Shown in pieces: positions 52,360-62,522 of a DNA stretch of 64,000 nucleotides. A program made the translations under genes and the position numbers. Under the pieces are notes generated by a model. It did not search any database and had not been told where the DNA came from. It saw only the letters and a list, made by a program, of their open reading frames with translations. Every line of letters starts with the position of its first letter. Within the stretch, counting starts at the first letter, position 1. This DNA is from Bordetella sp. FB-8 (lineage in GTDB: Bacteria; Pseudomonadota; Gammaproteobacteria; Burkholderiales; Burkholderiaceae_B), in NCBI RefSeq assembly GCF_000382185.1, contig NZ_KB907784.1:2744633-2808632 (forward strand), read 5' to 3'.

Positions 52360-54006
52360 ATGAGCGCCGCCCGTGTCGCCTTCGCGCAAATCAACACCGT
52401 CGTCGGAGGTTTGGCCGGCAATGCCGCGAAGATCCTGCAGGCGGCTCACGAGGCCCATGCGCGGGACGCCGACGTGCTGGTCACGCCCGAGCTTTCGCTT
52501 ACCGGCTATCCGCCCGAGGACCTGTTGCTGCGGCCGTCCTTCATCGACGCGCAGACGCAGGCGCTGACGCAGCTGTGCGCGGATATGGCCGGCCTGGCCG
52601 GCCTGCACGTCGTGGTCGGCCACGCGGCGCGCCGGCCTGACGGCAAGCTGTGCAACGCCGCCAGCGTGCTGTGCCAGGGCCGCGTGCTGGGCACCTATTC
52701 CAAGTTGGAGCTGCCCAACTACTCCGTATTCGACGAGGACCGGTACTTCGTTGCGGGCGGCGCTCCGCTAGTGTTCGTAGTCAAGGGCGTGCCTTTCGGG
52801 GTGAATATCTGCGAAGACATTTGGTTCGAGCGCGCGCCACGTGCCGCGGCCGCCGCCGGCGCCCGCGTGCTGTTGGTACCCAACGCCTCGCCCTACAACC
52901 GGGGCAAGCAGGCCGAGCGCGTCCAGGTGGCCCGCCGCAGTCTGCAGGGCACGGGCTGCGCCCTGGTCTACGCCAATCTGGTGGGCGGGCAGGACGAGCT
53001 GGTATTCGACGGCCTGTCCTTCGTGCTCGACGCGCAAGGCCGCCAGGTAGCCCAGTTGCCCGGGTTCGCCGAAGGCATGGGCCTGGTCGAGGTCGATGCA
53101 TCTGGCAAGGTGACTGGCGTGGGCGATCTGCCGGCGGCCGTGCAGACCAGCGAGCAAGAGGAGGTCTGGAACGCCCTGGTCCTGGGCGTGCGCGACTATC
53201 TGGGCAAGAACGGTTTTCCCGGCGCCATTATCGGCCTGTCGGGCGGCATTGACTCGGCCGTGGTGCTGGCCATTGCGGTCGATGCGCTCGGCGCGGACAA
53301 TGTGCGTGCGGTGATGATGCCCTCGCGCTATACCGCTGACATTTCCGAGATCGACGCCGCTGACATGGCGCGCCGCCTGGGCGTGCGCTACGACAGCATC
53401 GCTATCGCGCCGGCTTTCCAGGCGTTCGAATCCATGCTGGCCGGGCAGTTCGCCGGGCTGCCGTTGGACGCGACCGAGGAAAACATTCAGGCCCGCGTGC
53501 GCGGTACGCTGCTCATGGCGCTGTCGAACAAGACGGGCCGGCTGGTGCTGACCACGGGCAATAAGTCCGAGATGACCACGGGCTACTGCACGCTGTATGG
53601 CGATATGGCGGGCGGCTTTGCCGTCATCAAGGACGTGCCCAAAACGTTGGTCTATCGTCTTGCAGCCTGGCGCAATACATGCGGCAAAGACGGCGAGGTT
53701 ATTCCCGAGCGCATCATCACGCGGCCGCCTTCGGCCGAACTTCGCCCCGACCAGACCGACCAGGACAGCCTGCCGCCCTACGACGTGCTGGACGGCATCA
53801 TGAGCCGCTACATGGAGCACAACGAACCGCCGCAGCGCATCGTCGCGGCCGGTTACCCGCGTGCCGCGGTGGAGCAGGTGGTGCGACTGATCCGCGTCAA
53901 CGAGTACAAGCGCCGTCAGGCGCCGCCTGGGCCGCGCATCACGCTGCGCGCGTTCGGCCGGGATTGGCGCTATCCTCTTACCAACGGTTTCCGCGAAACG
54001 ATCTAG
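52360..54006 (+). CDS. nadE: Glutamine-dependent NAD+ synthetase
   Basis: This 548-residue bifunctional enzyme has an N-terminal nitrilase-fold glutaminase (1-250), with GIY-type NICEDIWFERA supplying the nucleophilic cysteine, and a C-terminal NAD synthetase with the ATP-binding LSGGIDSAVVLAI near 295. It makes NAD from nicotinate adenine dinucleotide using glutamine nitrogen. The ATG at 52360 is preferred over an upstream frame that begins inside the argH promoter. It is co-oriented with the PII gene 27 bases later. Confidence 0.96.
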   Translation: MSAARVAFAQINTVVGGLAGNAAKILQAAHEAHARDADVLVTPELSLTGYPPEDLLLRPSFIDAQTQALTQLCADMAGLAGLHVVVGHAARRPDGKLCNAASVLCQGRVLGTYSKLELPNYSVFDEDRYFVAGGAPLVFVVKGVPFGVNICEDIWFERAPRAAAAAGARVLLVPNASPYNRGKQAERVQVARRSLQGTGCALVYANLVGGQDELVFDGLSFVLDAQGRQVAQLPGFAEGMGLVEVDASGKVTGVGDLPAAVQTSEQEEVWNALVLGVRDYLGKNGFPGAIIGLSGGIDSAVVLAIAVDALGADNVRAVMMPSRYTADISEIDAADMARRLGVRYDSIAIAPAFQAFESMLAGQFAGLPLDATEENIQARVRGTLLMALSNKTGRLVLTTGNKSEMTTGYCTLYGDMAGGFAVIKDVPKTLVYRLAAWRNTCGKDGEVIPERIITRPPSAELRPDQTDQDSLPPYDVLDGIMSRYMEHNEPPQRIVAAGYPRAAVEQVVRLIRVNEYKRRQAPPGPRITLRAFGRDWRYPLTNGFRETI

Positions 54007-54372
<366 letters not shown>

Positions 54373-54390
54373 TTCCCGCAAGTTTGCGCT

Positions 54391-54426
54391 GAAACGGCCG
54401 GCATCGATGCCGGCCGTTTCTCTTTG
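54391..54426 (+). terminator. Terminator after glnB
   Basis: A perfect 30-base palindrome (54391-54420), centred on CATCGATG, is followed by TCTTTG. The long GC-rich stem makes it an efficient intrinsic terminator despite the short T-tract. Confidence 0.85.
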
Positions 54427-54442
54427 ATGCGCCGTGCCGGCG

Positions 54443-55351
54443 TTAGCGCGCGGCCGGCGCGTCGGCCGCCTGCTTGCAAAAAGCGCTGGTACAGCGCGCG
54501 CGGATGACGCCGGTGATGGCCTGGCGCATGGGATCCCGCCGCTCCAGCATGCCTATGGGCCGCGCGATCGACCCCAGGTCGGCCGGCAGGGACAGGACCC
54601 GCAGGTCCGGCGCGCGCCGCCAATGCGCACCGTTGAGCAGCGGCAGCAGCGTCACGCCCACTTCCTGGCGCACCAGCGCGACCAATTGCTCGATGGCGTT
54701 CAGTTCCAGGAATTCGTCGATGGAAACGCCCAGCCGACGCAGCGTGCGCTCGATCTGCCGGCCGGTGCGCTGCGTGCGGTCAAAGCGCAGAAAGGGCGAC
54801 TGGGTCAACACTTCGCGTACGTTTCTGCCCGGGGCCGAGGCCGGGGCCAGCACTACCAGGGGTTCCTCGTACAGCCCGGTCCAGCGCGTGCTGGCCATGG
54901 GCCGGCCGAACTCGACCACCAGGGCGGCATCCAGCTCGCCGGCCTCGACCTTGCTGGCCAGTTCGCCGGACTTGCCCGAGAAAATGCGTATTTCCAGGGC
55001 AGGGTGTTCGCGCTTCATGGTCGACACGACCTTGGCCAGCGTGCCCATGCACGAGACGATGGCACCGACCGAAACCGAACCGGCCAGCGTGTCCGGTGCG
55101 CCGGGCGGCTGCCGCATCCGGTCGTAGAGTTCCAGCAGATGCCTGGCCTCGGGTATGAGTCCGCGGCCGGCGGCGTTCAGGATGGCCAGCCGGCCGCTGC
55201 GATCGAAAAGCTCGCGCCCCAGTTCGTTTTCCAGCGTGCGCATCTGGAAGCTGACCGCAGCCTGGGTCAGCGCCACCTGTTCGGCGGCTTCGGAAAACGA
55301 ACCGTGCTGCGCCACCGCCAGGAAGGTACGCAGGAATCTCAGCGTGCTCAT
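54443..55351 (-). CDS. LysR-family regulator of the GGT-ABC operon
   Basis: This 302-residue LysR protein has an HTH opening MSTLRFLRTFLAVAQHGSFS and a complete effector domain. The start at 55351 gives the canonical N-terminus; an in-frame upstream ATG at 55414 adds 21 residues. It is divergent from the gamma-glutamyltransferase gene across an AT-rich interval. The probable ligand is a glutathione or gamma-glutamyl compound. Confidence 0.9.
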   Translation of the reverse strand: MSTLRFLRTFLAVAQHGSFSEAAEQVALTQAAVSFQMRTLENELGRELFDRSGRLAILNAAGRGLIPEARHLLELYDRMRQPPGAPDTLAGSVSVGAIVSCMGTLAKVVSTMKREHPALEIRIFSGKSGELASKVEAGELDAALVVEFGRPMASTRWTGLYEEPLVVLAPASAPGRNVREVLTQSPFLRFDRTQRTGRQIERTLRRLGVSIDEFLELNAIEQLVALVRQEVGVTLLPLLNGAHWRRAPDLRVLSLPADLGSIARPIGMLERRDPMRQAITGVIRARCTSAFCKQAADAPAAR

Positions 55352-55518
55352 GGTTTCGGCCCGGCAATCGGGCGCAGCTGGGCATTCATAAAATTTTTTT
55401 GAATAAGAAAACAAAAAATCAAATTGATCTAATTAAAGCACGAGAGTAATTTCAAAAACTTGCGGCAGTGTCGTTGCTGACCGCTCTTCTACGATTCACT
55501 CCGACGCAGGAACGCGCA

Positions 55519-57147
55519 ATGAAGGCTTTCGACTGGACCAACCCCTATCCCTCGCGCCGCATTCCGGTCTTTGCGCGCAACGTCGTCTCCACTTCGCATC
55601 CCCTGGCCGCCCAGGCTGGGCTGCGCATGCTGCTCAAAGGCGGGTGCGCGGTGGACGCGGCCATCGCGGCGGCGGCCGTCATGATGTTGACCGAGCCCGT
55701 ATCCAACGGCTTGGGCAGCGACTGCTTTGCCATCGTCTGGGACGGCACGCAACTGCACGGCCTGAACTCCTCGGGCACGGCACCGGCTGCCTGGAGCGTG
55801 GACTACTTCAAGAAGAAGTACGGCACCGGTCCCGACGGCTTGGCCGCTCAACCCAAGCGCGGCTGGGATGCCGTGACGGTCCCTGGGGCGGTGGCCGGCT
55901 GGGCCGCCCTGCATGAGAAGTTCGGCAAATTGCCCTTCGATGCGCTTATGGAGCCTGCCATCGAGATCGCCGAGCGCGGCTATGCCGTGCCGCCGGTGGT
56001 CGCTCACAAGTGGCAGCTGGCGGCCGACGAACTGCACTCGCAGCCGGGTTATGCCCAGGCATTCATGCCCCATGGCCGCGCGCCGCAGGTCGGAGAGCAT
56101 TTCCGCATCCCCGATGCGGCATGGACCCTGCGCCGCATTGCCGCCAGCCGCGGCCGCGACTACTACGAGGGCGAGATCGCCGAGCGTATCGCCGCCTTCA
56201 GCAAGGAGTGCGGCGGCGCCATGACCCTGCAAGACCTGCGCGGCTACCAGCCTACCTGGGTTGACCCCATCTCGCAGTCCTATCGCGGCTACGAATTGCA
56301 CGAGATCCCGCCAAACGGGCAGGGCATTGCCGCGTTGATCGCGCTGGGCATCTGCGAGCATTTCGATCTGAAGGGCATGGGCGTGGACACAGTGCAATCG
56401 CAGCACGTGCAGATCGAAGCCATGAAACTGGCTTTCTCCGATCTGTACCGATACGTGGCCGATCCGCACAGCATGGAAGTCACGCCCGGGCAGATGCTCG
56501 ATCCGGCCTACCTGGCCTCGCGCGCCAAGCTCATCGACCTGGACAAGGCCTCGTATCCCACGGCCGGCCGGCCGGCCGCCGGCGGCACCATCTATATGAG
56601 CGCCGCCGATGAAAGCGGCATGATGATCTCGTTCATCCAGTCCAACTACATGGGTTTCGGCTCGGGCATCGTGGTGCCGGGCACCGGCATCAGCCTGCAG
56701 AATCGCGGTCTGGGTTTTTCGATGGATCCGAAGTCGGCCAACATGGTCGAGGGCGGCAAGCGGCCCTTCCACACCATCATTCCGGGCTTTCTCACCCAGG
56801 GCGGGCGCCCGGTGATGAGTTTCGGCGTGATGGGTGGGGACATGCAGCCGCAGGGCCACCTGCAGACCGCCATCCGCATGATCGACTACGACCAGCAGCC
56901 CCAGGCCGCGTGCGACGCGCCGCGCTGGAAGCTCAACCGCGACCAGACGCTGGATGTCGAATCCTCCATGGAGCGCAATGTGGTCCAAGGGCTGGCGAAG
57001 ATGGGGCACCGGCTCAAGTCCATCGACGATCCGTACATGGATTTCGGCGCGGGGCAGTTCATCTGGCGCATGTCGCCGGACGATAACGAAAAGGGCTATG
57101 TGGCGGCGAGCGATCCGCGCCGCGATGGCCTGGCAGCGGGTTTCTGA
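55519..57147 (+). CDS. Gamma-glutamyltransferase-family hydrolase without a signal peptide
   Basis: This 542-residue Ntn-hydrolase of the GGT family is expected to self-cleave before Thr357 (the T in AGGTIYMSAAD). The GGCAVDAAIAAAAV motif is near residue 45, and GFGSGIVVPGTGISLQNRG is in the small subunit. Typical GGTs are exported; this one begins MKAFDWTNPYPSRRIP with no hydrophobic leader, so it should act in the cytosol. It is first in an operon with a dipeptide-type ABC importer, so it probably hydrolyses imported glutathione or gamma-glutamyl peptides. Confidence 0.9.
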   Translation: MKAFDWTNPYPSRRIPVFARNVVSTSHPLAAQAGLRMLLKGGCAVDAAIAAAAVMMLTEPVSNGLGSDCFAIVWDGTQLHGLNSSGTAPAAWSVDYFKKKYGTGPDGLAAQPKRGWDAVTVPGAVAGWAALHEKFGKLPFDALMEPAIEIAERGYAVPPVVAHKWQLAADELHSQPGYAQAFMPHGRAPQVGEHFRIPDAAWTLRRIAASRGRDYYEGEIAERIAAFSKECGGAMTLQDLRGYQPTWVDPISQSYRGYELHEIPPNGQGIAALIALGICEHFDLKGMGVDTVQSQHVQIEAMKLAFSDLYRYVADPHSMEVTPGQMLDPAYLASRAKLIDLDKASYPTAGRPAAGGTIYMSAADESGMMISFIQSNYMGFGSGIVVPGTGISLQNRGLGFSMDPKSANMVEGGKRPFHTIIPGFLTQGGRPVMSFGVMGGDMQPQGHLQTAIRMIDYDQQPQAACDAPRWKLNRDQTLDVESSMERNVVQGLAKMGHRLKSIDDPYMDFGAGQFIWRMSPDDNEKGYVAASDPRRDGLAAGF

Positions 57148-57189
57148 AGTCAACAAACTGGCATAAAAATCACCTCAAGGGAAATGGCG

Positions 57190-58713
57190 ATGATCAAATC
57201 GATACGCATGGGCCGGGTACTGCTGGGCCTGCTTCTGGGCCTGGCCTGTGCATCGGCCCTGGCGCAGACACTGCGCATAGGCCTGCAGGAAGACCCCGAC
57301 ACGCTCGATCCGCAACGCGCGCGCACCTACGTCAGCCGCATCGTGTTCACTTCGTTGTGCGACAAGCTCATCGACGTCGACAATAAGCTGCAGTTCGTGC
57401 CCCAGCTGGCCAAGTCCTGGTCTTGGAGCGACGGCAACAAGACGCTGACCTTCAAGCTGCGCGGCGACGTGCTGTTCCAGGACGGCACCAAGTTCGACGC
57501 GGCCGCCGCCAAGGCCAACTTCGACCGCGAAATGACCATGCCCGAGAGCATGCGCAAGAGCGAGATCAAGTCGATCGCCAGCGTGGCCGCGCCCGATCCG
57601 ACCACGCTGGTGCTGACGTTGAAGCACCCCGACGCCACGCTGCTGGCCGCGCTTTCCGATCGGGCGGGCATGATGCTCTCGCCCGCGTCCTTCCAGGGCA
57701 AGCCAGTCGATGCGGTGGCTCAGCATCCGGTCTGCTCGGGTCCGTACAAGTTTGTCGAGCGCGTGCAGAACGATCGCATCGTGCTGCAGAAATTCAAGCG
57801 CTACTACGACGCCAAGGACTACCACTTCGACCGCGTGGTGTTCATGCCCATCCCCGATTCCACGGTGCGTCTGTCGAACCTGCGCGCCGGTAGCCTGAAC
57901 ATGCTCGAGCGCTTGAACCCGGCCGATGTGCCGCAGGTCAAGCAGGACTCCAGCCTGATCTTCGCGCCGGTCAACGGCCTGGGCTTCCAGGAGCTGTACT
58001 TCAATGTAGGCAACGGACCGATGGCGCAGAAGACGCCCTTCAAGGATCCGCGCGTGCGCAAGGCGCTGGAGCTGTCGATTGACCGCAATGCCATCGACCA
58101 GGTGGTGGGCAACGGCATTTTCCCGCCGGCCGGGCAGCCTTTCCCGCCCGCCAGTCCTTATTTCAGCGCCAAGTTTGCGCCGCCGGCGCGCGACGTGGCC
58201 CAGGCCAAGGCGCTGCTCAAGCAGGCCGGCGTGGCCCTGCCGGTCAAGGGTACGCTGTCTTTCGGCAACAACACCACGACCTCGGCCATGGCACAGATGA
58301 TCCAGGCCATGGCGGCCGAGGCAGGTTTCAACCTGACGCTGCAGCCGGTCGAATATGCGGCCTTGTTGAGCCAGACGCGGCAAGGCAATTTCGAGATGGC
58401 ATTGCAGGGATGGTCGGGACGCGTGGATCCGGACGGCAACCTGACGCTTTTCGTGGCTTGCAAGGCCTCGTTCAACGACGGCCATTACTGCAATCCTCAG
58501 GTCGACAAGCTGCTTACACAGGCGCGCGAAGTCCCCGACATGGCGCAGCGCAAGGCGCTGTACGAACAGGCCGAGACCATCCTGCACCAGGACGAACCCA
58601 ACTTCTATCTCTACTACCAGCCCTGGCCCTTCGCCCTGCAAAAGAAGGTTGTGGGCTTCACACCGTCTCCCGACGGCATGATCCGCCTCAAAGGCGTGCA
58701 CTTCGCCCAATAA
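57190..58713 (+). CDS. Dipeptide/glutathione-type ABC substrate-binding protein
   Basis: This 507-residue SBP_bac_5-family periplasmic protein has a signal peptide ending CASALAQ (about residue 22), then LRIGLQEDPDTLDPQRART and a large flytrap fold. It resembles GsiB/DppA. Two ATGs are close; the one at 57190 has AAGGGA eight bases upstream and is preferred over 57184. It is 42 bases after the GGT gene and precedes the permease genes in one operon. Confidence 0.93.
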   Translation: MIKSIRMGRVLLGLLLGLACASALAQTLRIGLQEDPDTLDPQRARTYVSRIVFTSLCDKLIDVDNKLQFVPQLAKSWSWSDGNKTLTFKLRGDVLFQDGTKFDAAAAKANFDREMTMPESMRKSEIKSIASVAAPDPTTLVLTLKHPDATLLAALSDRAGMMLSPASFQGKPVDAVAQHPVCSGPYKFVERVQNDRIVLQKFKRYYDAKDYHFDRVVFMPIPDSTVRLSNLRAGSLNMLERLNPADVPQVKQDSSLIFAPVNGLGFQELYFNVGNGPMAQKTPFKDPRVRKALELSIDRNAIDQVVGNGIFPPAGQPFPPASPYFSAKFAPPARDVAQAKALLKQAGVALPVKGTLSFGNNTTTSAMAQMIQAMAAEAGFNLTLQPVEYAALLSQTRQGNFEMALQGWSGRVDPDGNLTLFVACKASFNDGHYCNPQVDKLLTQAREVPDMAQRKALYEQAETILHQDEPNFYLYYQPWPFALQKKVVGFTPSPDGMIRLKGVHFAQ

Positions 58714-58731
58714 GCTGCTGAACAAGGCGCC

Positions 58732-59676
58732 ATGCTCCGACTGATATTGCGACGCGTGCTGGTGGCCATCCCGACATTGATCCTGGTGTCGATGATGGTC
58801 TTCCTGCTCCAGAAAATCCTGCCCGGCGATCCGGTGCTGGCCATGGCCGGTGAAGACCGCGATCCCGCTGTGATGAACTACCTGCGCGAGAAATACCATC
58901 TCAACGATCCGCTGCCGGTGCAATACGCCGCCTGGGTCAGGCAGGTTCTGCACGGCGACCTGGGCAAGTCGCTGCGCACCGACGTGCCCGTCAACAAGCT
59001 GATCGAGGAAAAGCTGCCCGTCACCGCGCAACTGTCGGTCATGGCCATGATCTTCGCGCTCATCCTGGGCATACCCTCGGGCATCATCGCCGCCGTGCGC
59101 AAGGGTTCGGCGGTGGAGATGGGGGCCAATATGGCGGCGCTGTCGGGCATGTCGATCCCCAGCTTCTGGCTGGGCATCATCCTCATTCTGGTGGTGTCGG
59201 TCCATTGGCAATTGCTGCCAGCCTCGGGGTATGTGCCGCTCTCGGAAAACTTCTGGCTGTCGCTCAAGACGCTGCTGATGCCGGCCTTCGTCCTGTCCCT
59301 GGCCATCGCGGCCTATTTGATGCGGCATACCCGCTCTGCCATGCTCGAGGCGCTGAGCGCAGATTACGTACGCACGGCGCGCGCCAAGGGCGTGCCGGCC
59401 TACAAAGTGGTGCTGCGCCACGCGCTGCGCAACGCGCTCATGCCCATTGTCACGCTGGTCACGCTGCTGCTGGGGGAACTGCTGGCCGGTGCGGTGCTGA
59501 CCGAACAGGTATTTACCATTCCGGGTTTCGGCAAGCTCATCGTCGATGCCGTGTTCAACCGCGACTACGCCGTGGTGCAGGGCGTGGTCCTGTGCGTGGC
59601 GGTGGGCTTCATCGCGCTCAACCTGCTGGCCGACGTGCTCTACATCGTCGTCAATCCCCGGCTGAGGCATTCATGA
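58732..59676 (+). CDS. ABC permease, DppB/GsiC type
   Basis: This 314-residue inner-membrane permease has six helices and the EAA loop near residue 200 (EALSADYVRTARAKGVP). Its N-terminal helix MLRLILRRVLVAIPTLILVS is the usual DppB start. It is 18 bases after the binding-protein gene, and its stop overlaps the DppC start by ATGA (59673-59676). Probable partner of the following permease and the fused ATPase. Confidence 0.95.
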   Translation: MLRLILRRVLVAIPTLILVSMMVFLLQKILPGDPVLAMAGEDRDPAVMNYLREKYHLNDPLPVQYAAWVRQVLHGDLGKSLRTDVPVNKLIEEKLPVTAQLSVMAMIFALILGIPSGIIAAVRKGSAVEMGANMAALSGMSIPSFWLGIILILVVSVHWQLLPASGYVPLSENFWLSLKTLLMPAFVLSLAIAAYLMRHTRSAMLEALSADYVRTARAKGVPAYKVVLRHALRNALMPIVTLVTLLLGELLAGAVLTEQVFTIPGFGKLIVDAVFNRDYAVVQGVVLCVAVGFIALNLLADVLYIVVNPRLRHS

Positions 59677-60551
59677 GCAGCGCTTTTTCCGCAGCCGCGT
59701 CCGTCGCGCCGCCGCGCGGCGGCAGCCGGGCCTGGGCCAAGTTCCGGCGCAACCGCTCCGCCATGCTGGGCGCGGTCATCGTGCTGGTGTTCGTGGTCCT
59801 GGCCGTGCTCGCTTCGGTGCTGGCCAACTACGATCCGCTCAAGGTCAATTTCCTGGCTGTTCGCAAGCCACCCTCGCCTCTGTACTGGCTGGGCACCGAC
59901 GAGCTGGGCCGCGATATATACAGCCGCATGCTGTTCGGTGCGCGCGCCTCGCTCATGGTCGGCCTGGTCTCGGTCCTTATCGCCATAGCGGCGGGCGTGC
60001 CCTTGGGCCTGATGGCGGGGTATTTCGAGGGCTGGATCGACGGCGTGATCTCGCGCATCACCGAGGCGCTCATGGCCATCCCTTTTCTCATCCTGGCCAT
60101 TGCGCTGGCGGCTTTCCTGGGACCCAGCCTGGTCAACGCCATGATCGCCATCGGCGTATCGGCCGCGCCCAAGTTCACGCGGCTCACGCGTGGGCAGGTG
60201 CTGGCGGTCAAGAGCGAGGACTATGTGCAGGGCGCACGCGCGCTGGGGGCGTCGGATCTGCGCATCATCGTGCGTCACATCCTGCCCAACGTCATGCCGC
60301 CTCTTATCGTTCAGGCCACCATCACCATCGCCACCTCCATCATCGCCGAGGCCAGCCTGTCCTTTCTCGGGCTGGGTCTGCAGCCGCCCGATCCCTCGTG
60401 GGGCACGATGCTGAACACGGCCAAGGATTTCATGAATCAGGCTCCGTGGATGTCGGTCTTCCCGGGCGCGGCCATCTTCCTGGCCGTGCTGGGCTTTAAC
60501 TTGCTGGGCGATGGGCTGCGCGACGCGCTCGATCCGCGCCAGGAGAAATGA
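59673..60551 (+). CDS. ABC permease, DppC/GsiD type
   Basis: This 292-residue permease has the [20 protein letters not shown] signature of DppC and an EAA loop ([18 protein letters not shown]) near residue 180. The start at 59673 overlaps the preceding stop; its own stop overlaps the ATPase start (60548-60551) by ATGA. These overlaps show that the whole importer is translated as one unit. Confidence 0.95.
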   Translation: MSSAFSAAASVAPPRGGSRAWAKFRRNRSAMLGAVIVLVFVVLAVLASVLANYDPLKVNFLAVRKPPSPLYWLGTDELGRDIYSRMLFGARASLMVGLVSVLIAIAAGVPLGLMAGYFEGWIDGVISRITEALMAIPFLILAIALAAFLGPSLVNAMIAIGVSAAPKFTRLTRGQVLAVKSEDYVQGARALGASDLRIIVRHILPNVMPPLIVQATITIATSIIAEASLSFLGLGLQPPDPSWGTMLNTAKDFMNQAPWMSVFPGAAIFLAVLGFNLLGDGLRDALDPRQEK

Positions 60552-62413
60552 ACATGGACATGGATGCCAAGCGGGTCGCGCAGGTGAACGGCCTGACGGT
60601 GCGTTTTGCGACGCCCTCGCGCGTGGTCGAGGCGGTCAGCGACGTTTCCTTTCACGTCGACCGGGGCGAGACACTGGCCATCGTGGGGGAATCCGGGTCG
60701 GGCAAGTCGGTGACTTCGCTTTCCCTGATGCGCCTGGTCGAATACGGCGGTGGGGCGATCGCAGCGGGCGACATGCACCTGCGCCGCCGCAACGGCCAGG
60801 TGCTGGACCTGGCCCGTGCCGACGAATCGGTGCTTGCCCGCGTGCGCGGCGCCGACATCGCCATGATCTTCCAGGAACCCATGACATCGCTGAACCCCAG
60901 TTTCACGGCCGGGGCGCAGATCGCCGAGGCGCTGCAGCTGCACCAGGGACTGGATGCCGGTGCCGCCCGCGCCCAGACTCTGCGCATGCTCGAGCGCGTG
61001 CGCATTCCCGAAGCGCGCGCCATCCTGGACCGCTATCCGCACCAGTTGTCGGGCGGCATGCGCCAGCGCGTCATGATCGCCATGGCCCTGTCGTGCAAGC
61101 CGCAGCTGCTGATCGCTGACGAACCCACCACCGCGCTGGATGTGACGATCCAGGCGCAGATCCTGCAGCTTATCCGCCAGTTGCAGGAAGAGATGGACAT
61201 GGGCGTGATCTTCATCACCCATGACATGGGCGTGGTGGCCGAGGTGGCCGACCGTGTGCTGGTGATGTACCGAGGCCAGACGGTGGAAGAGGGGGGCACG
61301 GACGAGGTCTTCGCCCGGCCCGCGCACGGCTATACCCGTGCGCTGCTGTCGGCCGTGCCGCGCCTGGGCGCGATGCAGGGCACCACGCTGCCCGCGCCGT
61401 TTCCCCTGCTGCGCGTGGACGGCAGCAAGGTGCCCGAAACGCCGGACGCCGGCAAGGTCGATACGGTGCGCCGCGAACACGGGCCCATCCTGAGCGTGCG
61501 CGACCTCATCACGCGCTTTGACGTCGCCGGTGGCATTCTGGGCCGCGTCCAGAAGCGGGTGCACGCCGTGGAGAAGGTCAGCTTCGATCTGTATCCCGGC
61601 GAGACCCTTGCCCTGGTGGGCGAGTCGGGCTGCGGCAAGACCACCACGGGCCGCTCCCTGCTGCATCTGGTCAAGAGCCAGGGCGGCCGCATCGAGTTCG
61701 ATGGCCAGGATATAGGCGCCCTGCGCGGCCCGGCCATGCAGGCCATGCGCCGGCATATCCAGTTCATCTTCCAGGATCCCTTCGCCTCGCTCGATCCGCG
61801 CATGACGGTGGGCGACTCGATCATGGAGCCGCTGCTCATCCACCGTGCGGCCCGCGGGCGCCAGGCGCGCGAGCGGGTGCGCTGGCTGATGGACAAATGC
61901 GGCCTCCTGCCCGAGATGGCCGATCGCTACCCGCACGAGTTTTCCGGCGGCCAGCGCCAGCGCATCAGCATTGCGCGGGCCCTGGCTCTCAATCCCAAGG
62001 TGGTCGTGGCCGACGAATCGGTGTCGGCGCTGGACGTCTCCATCCAGGCGCAGATCGTCAATCTGTTACTGGACCTGCAGCGCGAACTGGGCGTGTCCTT
62101 CCTGTTCATTTCGCACGACATGGCTGTGGTCGAACGCATCAGCCACCGGGTGGCCGTCATGTACCTGGGCCAGATCGTCGAAATCGGCCCGCGCCAGGCC
62201 ATCTTCGAGCATCCGCAGCATCCCTATACCCGCAAGCTGATGGCCGCCGTGCCCATCGCCGACCCGACGCGCCGCCATCGCCAGCGCTCGCTGCTGGTCG
62301 ACGAGATTCCCAGCCCGGTGCGCAGGGTGGGGGATGACCCGGTGGTGCGGCCTTTGACGCAGGTCGGCCAGGACCACTTCGTGGCGCGCCACCCGATAGG
62401 CGTTTACGCCTGA
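60548..62413 (+). CDS. Fused double ATPase of a dipeptide/glutathione ABC importer (GsiA-like)
   Basis: This 621-residue cytosolic ATPase has two nucleotide-binding domains in one chain: GESGSGKS with LSGGMRQR in the first, GESGCGKT with FSGGQRQR in the second. Each is followed by the oligopeptide-type C-terminal extension (a TRALLSAVP segment closes the first). This DppD-DppF fusion is the GsiA arrangement. Combined with the GGT gene it points to glutathione use; the fusion is real, since no stop or frame change lies at the junction. Confidence 0.94.
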   Translation: MNMDMDAKRVAQVNGLTVRFATPSRVVEAVSDVSFHVDRGETLAIVGESGSGKSVTSLSLMRLVEYGGGAIAAGDMHLRRRNGQVLDLARADESVLARVRGADIAMIFQEPMTSLNPSFTAGAQIAEALQLHQGLDAGAARAQTLRMLERVRIPEARAILDRYPHQLSGGMRQRVMIAMALSCKPQLLIADEPTTALDVTIQAQILQLIRQLQEEMDMGVIFITHDMGVVAEVADRVLVMYRGQTVEEGGTDEVFARPAHGYTRALLSAVPRLGAMQGTTLPAPFPLLRVDGSKVPETPDAGKVDTVRREHGPILSVRDLITRFDVAGGILGRVQKRVHAVEKVSFDLYPGETLALVGESGCGKTTTGRSLLHLVKSQGGRIEFDGQDIGALRGPAMQAMRRHIQFIFQDPFASLDPRMTVGDSIMEPLLIHRAARGRQARERVRWLMDKCGLLPEMADRYPHEFSGGQRQRISIARALALNPKVVVADESVSALDVSIQAQIVNLLLDLQRELGVSFLFISHDMAVVERISHRVAVMYLGQIVEIGPRQAIFEHPQHPYTRKLMAAVPIADPTRRHRQRSLLVDEIPSPVRRVGDDPVVRPLTQVGQDHFVARHPIGVYA

Positions 62414-62522
62414 GGTACGATTCGCCGCGCGCAAGACGCGGGGGCTGATCCATTGCCATTCCTACCCGCTGACGGTAGTCTTGGCGCTATACCGAATCGT
62501 CGGCTTATTCGGCACACTCGAT

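Noticed and set aside
57175..59670. Very long antisense reading frame (831 codons) opposite the binding protein and permease genes
   Set aside because: It mirrors real genes on the other strand; the translation is rich in H, R, Q and G with no domain. Long antisense frames are expected in high-GC DNA.
60548..62413. Considered whether the double ATPase is a frameshift or assembly fusion of dppD and dppF
   Set aside because: The reading frame is continuous with intact motifs in both halves, and such fusions (GsiA type) are normal.
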